In this document: piece after piece, positions 37,902 to 45,675 of the stretch | Layout of the letters: each line of letters begins with the position of its first letter | Position numbering within the stretch: the stretch's first letter is position 1 | NCBI RefSeq assembly: GCF_051175385.1 | Contig: NZ_CP195106.1 | Location: forward strand, 744,001-808,000 | Length of the DNA stretch: 64,000 bases | Direction of reading: 5' to 3' | From: Tundrisphaera lichenicola | Lineage (GTDB): Bacteria; Planctomycetota; Planctomycetia; Isosphaerales; Isosphaeraceae | Program-made: the position numbers and the translations under genes | The notes under the pieces: model-generated | The model's database searches: none | What the model saw: the letters and a program-made list of their open reading frames with translations, nothing else | What the model was told of the DNA's origin: nothing

Positions 37902-39143
37902 TCAGCGGATCACTCGCATCTTGGGATTGGACTTCCTGAAGGCCGCCGTTCCCTCGGCGGTGACTCCCGTCCCCACGACCGTGACCTGCTGGCAGTTCGC
38001 CAGCCCGGTGAGATGGGCCAGTCCGGCGTCGGTCACCTTCGTCTCGTCGAGGAACAGCATGTCGAGTTTCTTGAGGCCAGCCAGATGGACCAGCCCTGCA
38101 TCGGTGATTGCCGTGCGTTGAAGATTGAGATTGAAGAGGTTTGAGAGCCCGGCAATGGGTGCCAATCCCGCATCGGTGATCCGCGTGCCGTCAATATGGA
38201 GATCCTTCAGCGAGGAGAGTTTTCGAACGTGAACCAGGCCCGCATCACCGATCGGGGTATTGCTGAGGTGAAGATTGGCCAGTTTTCTGAAGTTCACCAC
38301 CGGGGCTAGGCCCTCGTCGGTGATCGGCGAGTCCCTGAGGGTCAGAATCGCCAGTCCTTCCAGGCCCGATAATGGAGCGAGGCTATCCACTCGGGAACCG
38401 CCGAGATTGAGGATTGCGAGCCGACTCATCCCCCGGAGCCGAGCCAGCCCCGAGGTTGTGACCGGGCATCTGAGCAATTGAAGCCATCGGAGGTCGAGGT
38501 GTTCCAGGTGGGCCAATGCGGCATCGCTCACGGAGCCACTCTCGATATGCAGTTTCTCGAGGTGGGTGAGTTTCGAGAGGAAGGCCAGGTCGGCATCGGA
38601 GACCGGGCAACCTATGAGGTTCAACTCTCGAAGTTCCTTCAAGCCCCCAAGGCTCGCCAGGCCAGGCCCCTTGATCTCACAGAAACTGAGGTCCAGATTG
38701 TGGAGTTGGGAGAGCCCTCGGAGGTGGACGAGCCCGGCGTCGGTGACCGACCGGCATCCATTGAGCTGGAGGCTCTTCAGATGATCGAGGCGACCCACCT
38801 CGGCCATCAGGGCGTCGGTCGCCTTGTCGCCCTGACCTCCGATGAGCTGGACCTCGACGACATCGGCCAGATATTCGACCCCGACAGCATCGATCAACCA
38901 CTTGGGCCAGGGTTGAGGGGGCATCGCGGGCGGGTTGGTGTTGAGATCCATCCACTCCCAGTCGTACTGGACGCGGCCCCCCGCCGCCTCGATCGCCTCG
39001 ACGGCCTGGCGTTGGACCCGGGCTCGATAGGCGATCCACCCCAGTCCTCCGCCGATCACGAGGACCAGGACGATCAGCGCCCGGACGCTCAATCGTAGGG
39101 GGATCCTCCGCCACCAGGGCTTTCGAGGAGTCGACTGTTCCAC
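37902..39143 (-). CDS. Membrane-anchored leucine-rich repeat protein
   Basis: A 413-residue protein with one N-terminal membrane anchor (about residues 21-40) and about ten to twelve leucine-rich repeats of the bacterial ribonuclease-inhibitor-like type (recurring VTDAGLVHL and ITDAGLAPI). The start is GTG at 39143, chosen because AGGAGG lies 8 nt upstream; the frame stays open further upstream but lacks a ribosome-binding site and would overlap the divergent aminotransferase leader. Repeats probably face outside the cytoplasm as a binding surface. No catalytic domain. A common paralogue-rich type in Planctomycetota. Confidence 0.83.
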   Translation of the reverse strand: MEQSTPRKPWWRRIPLRLSVRALIVLVLVIGGGLGWIAYRARVQRQAVEAIEAAGGRVQYDWEWMDLNTNPPAMPPQPWPKWLIDAVGVEYLADVVEVQLIGGQGDKATDALMAEVGRLDHLKSLQLNGCRSVTDAGLVHLRGLSQLHNLDLSFCEIKGPGLASLGGLKELRELNLIGCPVSDADLAFLSKLTHLEKLHIESGSVSDAALAHLEHLDLRWLQLLRCPVTTSGLARLRGMSRLAILNLGGSRVDSLAPLSGLEGLAILTLRDSPITDEGLAPVVNFRKLANLHLSNTPIGDAGLVHVRKLSSLKDLHIDGTRITDAGLAPIAGLSNLFNLNLQRTAITDAGLVHLAGLKKLDMLFLDETKVTDAGLAHLTGLANCQQVTVVGTGVTAEGTAAFRKSNPKMRVIR

Positions 39144-39308
39144 CGTCGAATACCTCCTTGTCGATCGATTTCGTGAGGTGATGTTAGCTTGTCTCATGCC
39201 CCCGGTCCACCGACAACCGACCGGGGGCCATTGATCGCCCCGGCGGAATCTCCTACCCTGAGTCCTGAGTCCCCCGAGTCCCCCGAGTCGTGCCCAGGAG
39301 AGCCGCCG

Positions 39309-40529
39309 ATGGCCGCCAATGCCCCCTTGCCGATCGACGCACCCGCGCCGCTGAGCCCCTCGACTCGCGTCCTCCTGGGGCCTGGCCCGAGCGACGTCCA
39401 TCCTCGGGTCCTGGCCGCGCTGGGGATGCCGCTCCTGGGGCACCTGGACCCCGAGTTCGTTGCGTTGATGGACGAGACCCAGGGCCTGCTCCGGCACGTC
39501 TTCCGGACCGAGAACAAGCTGACGATGGCGGTCTCGGGCACGGGCTCGGCGGGGATGGAGGCGGTGGTCGTCAATCTGATCGAGCCGGGCGACAAGATGC
39601 TGGTCTGCGTCAACGGGGTCTTCGGCGCCCGGATGGTTGACGTGGCCGAGCGGGCCGGGGCGCAGGTCACGGCGATCGAGCGGCCTTATGGCGAGGTCTT
39701 CGACCCCGAGGAGGTCAAGGCGGCGATCCTCCGGGTCGGCCCCAAGTTGGTCGGGATCGTCCACGCCGAGACCTCCACCGGGGCCTGGCAGCCGGTCGAG
39801 GAGATCGCCGCGATCGCCCATGAGGCGGGGGCGATGATCGCCATCGACACCGTGACCTCGCTGGCGGGCGTGCCGGTCGAGATCGACGCCTGGGGGATCG
39901 ACGCGGTCTATTCCGGCACCCAGAAGTGCCTGAGCTGTCCGCCGGGGCTGGCCCCGGTCTCCTTCAGCGCCCGGGCCGCCGAGGTCATCGCCAACCGGAA
40001 GACCAAGGTCCAGAGCTGGTATCTGGACATGCAGATGATCCAGCGCTACTGGGGGAGCGACCGCTTCTATCACCACACCGCGCCGATCAGCATGAACTAC
40101 GCCCTCCGGGAGGCGCTGGCCCTGGTCGTGGAGGAGGGCCTGGAGGCCCGACACGCCCGTCACTTGAAGAACCACAAGGCCCTGAAGGCCGGGCTGAGCG
40201 CGATGGGGCTTTCCTACATCACCGCCGAGGGGCACCAGCTCCCGCAGCTCAACTGCGTCCGGATTCCCGAGGGGGTCGACGACATGGCCGTCCGGAAGCG
40301 GTTGCTGACCGGCTGGGGGATCGAGATCGGCGGCGGGCTCGGGCCGTTCAAGGGGCAGGCCTGGCGGATCGGCCTGATGGGTCACGGGTCGAGGCCCGCG
40401 AACGTCACCCTGGTCCTCGCCGCGCTGGAGACTTGCCTGCGCGACCTCGGCCATGCCGTGGAGCCGGGTGCGGCGCTGGCGGCGGCCTCGGAGGTTTATT
40501 CCGGGAACTCGCAGGCCGCCGCCCGTTGA
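39309..40529 (+). CDS. Alanine-glyoxylate / serine-pyruvate class V aminotransferase
   Basis: A 406-residue PLP enzyme. Landmarks: opening LLGPGPSDVHP, cofactor region SGTGSAGMEA, Asp/Thr in AIDTVTSLAG, and the PLP-binding Lys in YSGTQKCLSCPPGLAP. Later FYHHTAPISMNYALREAL and LLxxxGIEIGGGLG are typical of the AGT1/SPT group. The reaction is transfer of an amino group from alanine or serine to glyoxylate or pyruvate. ATG 39309 with AGGAGA upstream is preferred over an in-frame start at 39189. No nearby pathway partner. Confidence 0.93.
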   Translation: MAANAPLPIDAPAPLSPSTRVLLGPGPSDVHPRVLAALGMPLLGHLDPEFVALMDETQGLLRHVFRTENKLTMAVSGTGSAGMEAVVVNLIEPGDKMLVCVNGVFGARMVDVAERAGAQVTAIERPYGEVFDPEEVKAAILRVGPKLVGIVHAETSTGAWQPVEEIAAIAHEAGAMIAIDTVTSLAGVPVEIDAWGIDAVYSGTQKCLSCPPGLAPVSFSARAAEVIANRKTKVQSWYLDMQMIQRYWGSDRFYHHTAPISMNYALREALALVVEEGLEARHARHLKNHKALKAGLSAMGLSYITAEGHQLPQLNCVRIPEGVDDMAVRKRLLTGWGIEIGGGLGPFKGQAWRIGLMGHGSRPANVTLVLAALETCLRDLGHAVEPGAALAAASEVYSGNSQAAAR

Positions 40530-40641
40530 GCAGGGCTATCGCCGGTCGATCGCGCGGCGGATCGGAGAGGGGCTTTACTCAATCCGCGAAATTTGATGAA
40601 GTCTTGATGACACAGCCCTCCCCCCGGGTTGAGCATCAACC

Positions 40642-41076
40642 ATGATTCCGCCGCACGCGACCGACCTTTCCGAAGACACCAGGAATTTCTTCAACGGGCT
40701 CAAGCCCAGGCGTCGGGATCCGCCCTGGAAAGGTGAGCCGCTCGTCTCGCTGATCTGCGGCGGCATGGCCATCGTCCTCGGTGGCATCAACCTGGCCGCT
40801 TTCCTGGGCTACTCCGCGAGATCCCTGCCCAACCTGGTCCGTCGAGCAACGATCGTCCTCGACGATTCCTCAAATCGGGTGGTCCTGGGCTGGTGGTATG
40901 TGCCGGACGAAGGCTTCTGGACGTTGGTTGCGCCGGGGCTGCTGCTGGCGACCATCGGACTTTACCCCACTCGCCGAGGGGGTCGTCCGATCACCAGCGC
41001 GATCGGCTTCGTGGTGAATGTACTGGCCTTCGTGGCCGGGATGATCCTCGGCTTCACTGATTACCGAGTCTGGTGA
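40642..41076 (+). CDS. Hypothetical membrane protein, three helices
   Basis: A 144-residue protein with three clear hydrophobic segments (about 35-55, 88-105 and 118-137) and a polar first 30 residues. No domain is recognised. It precedes a small PQQ-repeat protein on the same strand. ATG 40642 has a weak ribosome-binding site. Function unknown. Confidence 0.7.
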   Translation: MIPPHATDLSEDTRNFFNGLKPRRRDPPWKGEPLVSLICGGMAIVLGGINLAAFLGYSARSLPNLVRRATIVLDDSSNRVVLGWWYVPDEGFWTLVAPGLLLATIGLYPTRRGGRPITSAIGFVVNVLAFVAGMILGFTDYRVW

Positions 41077-41181
41077 GGGCCAGGAGTGCCCCAATATTCT
41101 CGACCGATCGGCGAAGTCTCTGCGGCTGGCCGGTCCACTTACGGGACAGGTTCGCTCCAGATCACACAGGGGGCTTTCGCG

Positions 41182-41508
41182 ATGGCGATCGACCAATTGA
41201 TCTTCGTCGGTCTCAACGGATACGTCGCGGCCCTCCACCGCGAGACGGGGGAGATCGTCTGGTCCAATAAGACCTTGCGTAAAGGATCCGTGACCCTGCT
41301 GCTTGACGACGACCTGCTCATTGTCTCATCGAACGGTTACCTCTACGGCCTCGATCCCGAGACCGGCACGGTCATCTGGCACAACCCGATGAAAGGTTTC
41401 GGGATGGGCGTCCCGACGGCCCTGGCGTCGGTCCGAGGTCAGGTCAACATCTCGCTCATCGAACAAGTCGTGGCGATGCAGCAAGCGGCATCATCCGCGA
41501 CCTCCTGA
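41182..41508 (+). CDS. Short PQQ-repeat (beta-propeller-like) protein
   Basis: A 108-residue protein with about two PQQ-type repeats: VGLNGYVAALHRETGEIVW and SNGYLYGLDPETGTVIW-like stretches (each seen in full in the frame). Full propellers have seven or eight such blades, so this is a fragment, a minimal two-blade protein, or part of an oligomer. ATG 41182 is preferred because GGGGG lies upstream and the protein begins at the first strand; the frame is open back to 41086. No signal peptide in this form. Could also be a decayed remnant. Confidence 0.6.
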   Translation: MAIDQLIFVGLNGYVAALHRETGEIVWSNKTLRKGSVTLLLDDDLLIVSSNGYLYGLDPETGTVIWHNPMKGFGMGVPTALASVRGQVNISLIEQVVAMQQAASSATS

Positions 41509-41530
41509 TCGGATACCCCTGCTAGAGAGG

Positions 41531-41566
41531 GGACGGGCCGATGCTGCGGGCATCGGCCTTCCGTCC
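41531..41566. terminator. Two-part hairpin between convergent genes
   Basis: GGACGG (41531-41536) pairs with CCGTCC (41561-41566), and GCCGATGC (41537-41544) with GCATCGGC (41550-41557), leaving a 5-nt loop and a 3-nt bulge. It sits between the ends of the PQQ-repeat gene (41508) and the lipoprotein gene (41589), fitting a bidirectional terminator. Confidence 0.6.
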
Positions 41567-41588
41567 ACTCGGGGAGATCCTCGCCGGC

Positions 41589-41867
41589 TCACTCCGGCTT
41601 GCTGGCTTCCTCGGCCTTGGGTTCGATCGTCGCCGGTTCGGTCGGGGTGGCGGCCGGTGCCTCCGGCGCTTCTTTCTCCTTGGCGACCTCGGCCTCGTTC
41701 TGCGGGGTATTCGGGACGTCGATGGTCGGCGAGGACGGATTCTCGTTGACCGTCTTCGCCGCCTCGGACGGGGTGGCCATGCTGTCGGCCGGATCGGTCA
41801 CGGCCTGGTCGCCACATCCGGCGAGGGCTAGCAAGGCCGCGGTCGCCCAGGTCAGTTTCTTCGACAT
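41589..41867 (-). CDS. Small lipoprotein with acidic low-complexity tail
   Basis: A 92-residue protein with a lipoprotein signal (LLALAGC, Cys about residue 18). The mature part is Pro/Ala/Glu rich and lacks a fold signature. ATG 41867 begins the signal peptide. It lies 143 nt after the MFS gene on the same strand. Function unknown. Confidence 0.75.
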   Translation of the reverse strand: MSKKLTWATAALLALAGCGDQAVTDPADSMATPSEAAKTVNENPSSPTIDVPNTPQNEAEVAKEKEAPEAPAATPTEPATIEPKAEEASKPE

Positions 41868-42010
41868 GATTGTTGCTCCCGGTTCGAGTTGGGAAGGGAT
41901 CCGGTTCGGAGACCACGCCGGATCATCTCCGCAAACTCGGGGCCATACCGATCGAGCTGGCCGCTCGGGAATTCGGCGGATCTTCGACGCGATCGATCCA
42001 GCCCGGCGAT

Positions 42011-43264
42011 TCAGGCCTCGGCCGCCCACTCGGCGACCGCCTCTCCTTCGGCGGCGTCGGTCCTGGGGCGAGAGGCCAGTCGACCGGCCTTCGGCAGCGT
42101 GACCGCGGCCAGCGCCAGGGCGAGCAGGGCGATCGCGGAGGCCTCCCAGAACGGGGCGGCGGTGTTACCCCGGCCGAAGAGGAGATTGGCGATCACGTAG
42201 TTGATCATCCTCGCCAGGGTCTGCGCCGAGGAGAGCGTTCCGAAGACGGCCCCTTGCTCCCCCTCGGGCGTGATCCTCGAGAGCAGGCCGCTGATCGCGG
42301 GCGAGGCGAACCCCTGGCCGATCCCGACGAGGGTCGTCACCAGCAGGATCGCCGGGGTCCCCCGGGCGACCCCGAGGCCGGCGAAGCCGAAGACCAGCAG
42401 GATCAGGCCGATCACGATCATCCGGGGCTCGCCGAGCTTCGGGGCGAGCCTCCGGACCAGCCCCCCTTGGACCATCGCCGTGACCAGCCCGAGGTACGTG
42501 AACCCGGCCAGGACCCCGGTCGCCCCCCATCCTTGACGCTCGCCCAGATAGAGGCTGAAGGTCCCCTCCAGGGCCGCGAAGCCCAGGGTCGCGAGGGCTC
42601 CCAGGCCGATCATCCGTCCGACTCCCGGCAGGACCAGGGCGTCGATCAGGCCTCGACGGCTGACGACCCTGGCGGATTGTCGGGAGCGGACATCGGCCGG
42701 GAGCGACTCGGGGAGCCTCAGGACGACCAGGATCCAGGCCACCGTCGAGAGCAGGGCGGCGGCCAGGAATGGGACCCGGAGCCGCCACTCGGCGGGGACC
42801 GGAAGCTCGACCAGCGCCAGGGCCAGGAGCGGCCCCAGGACGAACCCCAGGCCGAAAGCCATGCCGATCAGGCCGTAGCCCCGGGAACGCTCCTCGGGCT
42901 TGGTCACGTCGGCCACGTAAGCCTGGGCCACCAGGATATTACCTCCCGAGGCCCCATCGAGGAGCCGGGCCAGGAACATCACCTCGAAGTTATTCGAGAG
43001 CCCCAGGATCACGAACGAGACGGCCGTGCCGAACTGGCTGGCGGCCAGGACGGGCCGGCGCCCGTATCGGTCGCTCAACCGGCCCAGGATCGGCCCGGTG
43101 ACGAGCTGCGCCATCGGATAGGCGGCCAGGAGGAGCCCGATCTGGAGCGACGAGAACCCGTATTCCCGGGCGAACGGGGCAAGCAAGGGCATCACGATGC
43201 TGAAGCCGAGCAAGTCGACCAGCACGATCGAGACCACGAGACCCAGCGGCGACAGCTTCGACAA
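42011..43264 (-). CDS. MFS transporter (TetA-like drug:H+ antiporter group)
   Basis: A 417-residue protein with 12 hydrophobic segments. The loop between helices 2 and 3 has the MFS motif A (GRLSDRYGRRPVL, about residues 61-73), and the first helix has the VDLLGFSIVMPLL pattern shared with TetA and related multidrug exporters. Motif C-like Gly-rich helix 5 follows (GMAFGLGFVLGPLLA). The start is TTG at 43264 with GGGCGGGG just upstream. It lies 24 nt after the preceding small membrane gene and is probably cotranscribed. Substrate unknown. Confidence 0.88.
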   Translation of the reverse strand: MSKLSPLGLVVSIVLVDLLGFSIVMPLLAPFAREYGFSSLQIGLLLAAYPMAQLVTGPILGRLSDRYGRRPVLAASQFGTAVSFVILGLSNNFEVMFLARLLDGASGGNILVAQAYVADVTKPEERSRGYGLIGMAFGLGFVLGPLLALALVELPVPAEWRLRVPFLAAALLSTVAWILVVLRLPESLPADVRSRQSARVVSRRGLIDALVLPGVGRMIGLGALATLGFAALEGTFSLYLGERQGWGATGVLAGFTYLGLVTAMVQGGLVRRLAPKLGEPRMIVIGLILLVFGFAGLGVARGTPAILLVTTLVGIGQGFASPAISGLLSRITPEGEQGAVFGTLSSAQTLARMINYVIANLLFGRGNTAAPFWEASAIALLALALAAVTLPKAGRLASRPRTDAAEGEAVAEWAAEA

Positions 43265-43288
43265 TTCCCCGCCCCCAAACGCGACCCA

Positions 43289-43756
43289 TCAAGAATCGGA
43301 GGCCGGCAGGGCGGATTTCGCCCCGCGCTCGACATCCTTCAACAACCCGGCCTGGACCTTCAGGAGCAGGACCAGGCCCCACGATGCCCCGGCCAGGAAG
43401 CCTATCGCCGAGGCCGAGGCCGCGAGATGCGCCCCACCCCCGCCGAGCCACCCCGTCCCCGCCGAGATCCCGACCAGTCCCAGGCCCCAGGGCAGATAGG
43501 CCCGGGCCTTCCGCCGGTTCTTCTCGGCCTGGGCCTTGACCCACTCGGGCAATCCGGACCCTTCCGCCAGCCGATCGACCCGCCGGGCCGATGCCCGGAC
43601 CTGACCGAAGGCCAGCCCATAGGCCGCCAGGGTCGCCCCGATCGCCAGGACCCCGATCCGGGGGTGATTCCGGCCGGGCCCGAGCATCCCCGAAGCCTGG
43701 GCGATCCCCATCAGCAGCAAGGAAGTCAGGGCGAGGGCCGGGAACGGGCGGAGCAT
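43289..43756 (-). CDS. Small hypothetical membrane protein
   Basis: A 155-residue protein with about four hydrophobic segments (6-24, 33-50, 90-103 and 110-130) and a basic loop between the second and third. No family is recognised. Only 24 nt separate its stop from the MFS gene start, so they are likely one operon. Confidence 0.68.
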   Translation of the reverse strand: MLRPFPALALTSLLLMGIAQASGMLGPGRNHPRIGVLAIGATLAAYGLAFGQVRASARRVDRLAEGSGLPEWVKAQAEKNRRKARAYLPWGLGLVGISAGTGWLGGGGAHLAASASAIGFLAGASWGLVLLLKVQAGLLKDVERGAKSALPASDS

Positions 43757-43883
43757 GGCGGTGGGGACTCGGGCGGTGGGCGGTCGGGGCTCGATCCGCC
43801 AGAGTACGCCACCGGCCGCCCGTTTGGCAACGAAGGACGTCGCGGGTAAACTATCTCAGTCCGACACGGGGAATTTTCTCCCG

Positions 43884-44017
43884 CCTCCCTCTCCCTCTGG
43901 GAGAGGGCCGGGGTGAGGGTCTTCCGGATCTCCGCCGAGACTCGGAATTGGGTCGTCGAGGGCCCACCAATCGAGCGGTGGCCCTCACCCCGGCCCTCTC
44001 CCAGAGGGAGAGGGAGG
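43884..44017. repeat. 36-bp perfect inverted repeat (REP/MITE-like element)
   Basis: Arms 43884-43919 and 43982-44017 are exact reverse complements over 36 bp, separated by 62 bp. Each arm is GC-rich and itself partly palindromic (CTCCCTCTGGGAGAG). The element ends 69 nt before the GTG start of the aminotransferase. A hairpin this long would form in RNA of either strand. Confidence 0.85.
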
Positions 44018-44086
44018 CAGAAAACGATCGATCAGCAAGTGAGGATTTGGCAGACCAATGACATCGCCAATCGAAGGGCCAGCCTC

Positions 44087-45202
44087 GTGAACGACGCCTG
44101 GATCGCCGACCGGATGAAGCACATCGACGCCTCGGGCATTCGCAAGGCCTTCGACATGGCCAAGTCGATGAAGGACCCGATCAACCTCTCGATCGGCCTG
44201 CCCGACTTCGACGTCGCCGACCCGGTGAAGGCGGCCGCGATCGACGCCATCGAGCAGGGCTTCAACGCCTACACCGTGACCCAGGGTATCCCCGAACTCC
44301 GGGGCAAGATCCAGGAGGCCGTCGATGCCGAATTCAAGCACGCCGACCGCCAGGTCCTGATCACCTCGGGGACCTCGGGGGCCTTGCTATTGGCCCTCTG
44401 CTGCGTCGTCGACCCCGGGGACGAGGTCATCATCTTCGACCCCTACTTCGTGATGTACCGCCACCTGGTCACCCTGGCCGGCGGGACCTCGGTCCTGGTC
44501 GACACCTATCCCGACTTCCGGCTCGACCCCGCCCGGGTGGCCGCCGCGATCACCCCCAAGACCAAGTGCGTGATCGCCAACAGCCCGACCAACCCCACCG
44601 GGGCCGTGGCCTCCGCCGAGGAGATGCAGGCCCTCGCCGGGCTCTGCCAGGACCGGGGGATCCTCCTGATCAGCGATGAGGTCTATCGGGCCTTCACGTT
44701 CGACGGTCCTTGCCCAACCCCCGCCGCCTGGAACGAGGATGTCCTGGTGGTCGACGGCTTCTCCAAGGCCCACGGGATGACCGGCTGGCGGCTCGGCTAC
44801 GCCCATGGCCCCTCGCGGCTGATCCAGGAGATGGCCAAGCTCCAGCAGTTCAGCTACGTCTGCGCCCCGAGCATCGTCCAGAAGGCCGGGGTCGTCGCCC
44901 TCGACCAGGACCTGACCCCCCACGTGGATGCCTACCGACGAAAGCGCGATGCCGTGGTCGCCGCCCTCGGGGGGCTTTATGACCTCGCCCATCCGGGAGG
45001 GGCCTTCTACGCTTTCCCCCGGGCCCCCTGGGGGACCGCCACCGAGTTCGTCGCCGAGGCGATCCGCCGGTCGCTCCTGATCATCCCCGGCAACGTCTTC
45101 AGCCGGGTCGACACCCACTTCCGGATCTCCTACGCCGTCGACGACGCCACGCTCAACCGAGGGCTGGACGTCCTGAAAGGGCTGGCCCGCGAACCCCGGT
45201 GA
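44087..45202 (+). CDS. Class I/II (aspartate-family) aminotransferase
   Basis: A 371-residue fold-type I PLP enzyme. Landmarks: INLSIGLPDFD near residue 27, ITSGTSGALLLAL, NSPTNPTGAV, SDEVYRAFTF, and the PLP Lys in VVDGFSKAHGMTGWRLG. The C-terminal Arg in FRISYAV binds the substrate carboxylate. Start is GTG 44087 with GAAGGG upstream; ATG 44114 is an alternative. The frame stays open into the inverted repeat upstream, which is not taken as coding. Probably an aspartate or alanine-type aminotransferase; the amino acid cannot be fixed. Confidence 0.92.
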   Translation: MNDAWIADRMKHIDASGIRKAFDMAKSMKDPINLSIGLPDFDVADPVKAAAIDAIEQGFNAYTVTQGIPELRGKIQEAVDAEFKHADRQVLITSGTSGALLLALCCVVDPGDEVIIFDPYFVMYRHLVTLAGGTSVLVDTYPDFRLDPARVAAAITPKTKCVIANSPTNPTGAVASAEEMQALAGLCQDRGILLISDEVYRAFTFDGPCPTPAAWNEDVLVVDGFSKAHGMTGWRLGYAHGPSRLIQEMAKLQQFSYVCAPSIVQKAGVVALDQDLTPHVDAYRRKRDAVVAALGGLYDLAHPGGAFYAFPRAPWGTATEFVAEAIRRSLLIIPGNVFSRVDTHFRISYAVDDATLNRGLDVLKGLAREPR

Positions 45203-45390
45203 GGTTGTGGGAACGGGGCACGAGCGTTTTCCCAAGACGAACCCAATTCGTTGCATGGTTTTGATGGTTTGAAGGTTAGGGCGACATTCGGGCGGTCGTC
45301 CTTGAAGATCGAAGTGGGCGACCCTATTCGAACACACCATTTCACCAAGGGCCTCGGATTTCGCCGGATGATGTGTAGCAAGTTCGTGCT

Positions 45391-45459
45391 GCGGCGGAGC
45401 CGCTTTGGAGTGCGAGAGCTTGCTCTCGCTTTCCGCCCCGGAGCTTGCTCCGGGAACCA
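45391..45459 (+). repeat. 69-bp palindromic repeat, copy 1
   Basis: Identical over 69 bp to 45552-45620. It contains two short palindromes, GAGAGCTTGCTCTC and CCGGAGCTTGCTCCGG, which give two adjacent hairpins with a shared GCTTGC core. Confidence 0.85.
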
Positions 45460-45484
45460 TCAGACCACGCGACCTGGAATCCGG

Positions 45485-45533
45485 CGGAGCAAGCTCCGCC
45501 CGAGCAAAGCGTGAGCAAGCTCCCGCACTCCAA
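45485..45533 (-). repeat. Inverted, imperfect copy of the palindromic repeat
   Basis: The minus strand reads TTGGAGTGCGGGAGCTTGCTC and onward, matching the core of the 69-bp repeat with several substitutions. Its orientation is opposite to the flanking copies, as in BIME-type REP clusters (the longer alignment is positions 45485-45533). Confidence 0.7.
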
Positions 45534-45551
45534 GGCCTCCGGCGGCCCCTC

Positions 45552-45620
45552 GCGGCGGAGCCGCTTTGGAGTGCGAGAGCTTGCTCTCGCTTTCCGCCCC
45601 GGAGCTTGCTCCGGGAACCA
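45552..45620 (+). repeat. 69-bp palindromic repeat, copy 2
   Basis: Exact second copy of 45391-45459. The bases just outside the repeats differ, so the unit ends are sharp. It ends about 55 nt from the stop of the BlaR-like gene. Confidence 0.85.
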
Positions 45621-45675
45621 GCGGCGGTCGTCCCGGAGACCGCCTCCCTCGGCGAGAGGCGGCCCCAGCCCGAAT

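Larger units (their letters stand above)
45203..45675. other. 473-bp repeat-bearing intergenic region
   Basis: No gene is seen between the aminotransferase stop and the end of the convergent BlaR-like gene. The right part holds two exact 69-bp direct repeats and an inverted, imperfect copy between them. Confidence 0.65.

Noticed and set aside
41870..43849. 659-codon plus-strand frame
   Set aside because: Pro/Arg/Gln-rich product without domains, opposite the MFS transporter and its neighbours.
45391..45620. Possible CRISPR array
   Set aside because: Only two direct copies, 69 bp each, internally palindromic, with an inverted copy between and no cas genes.
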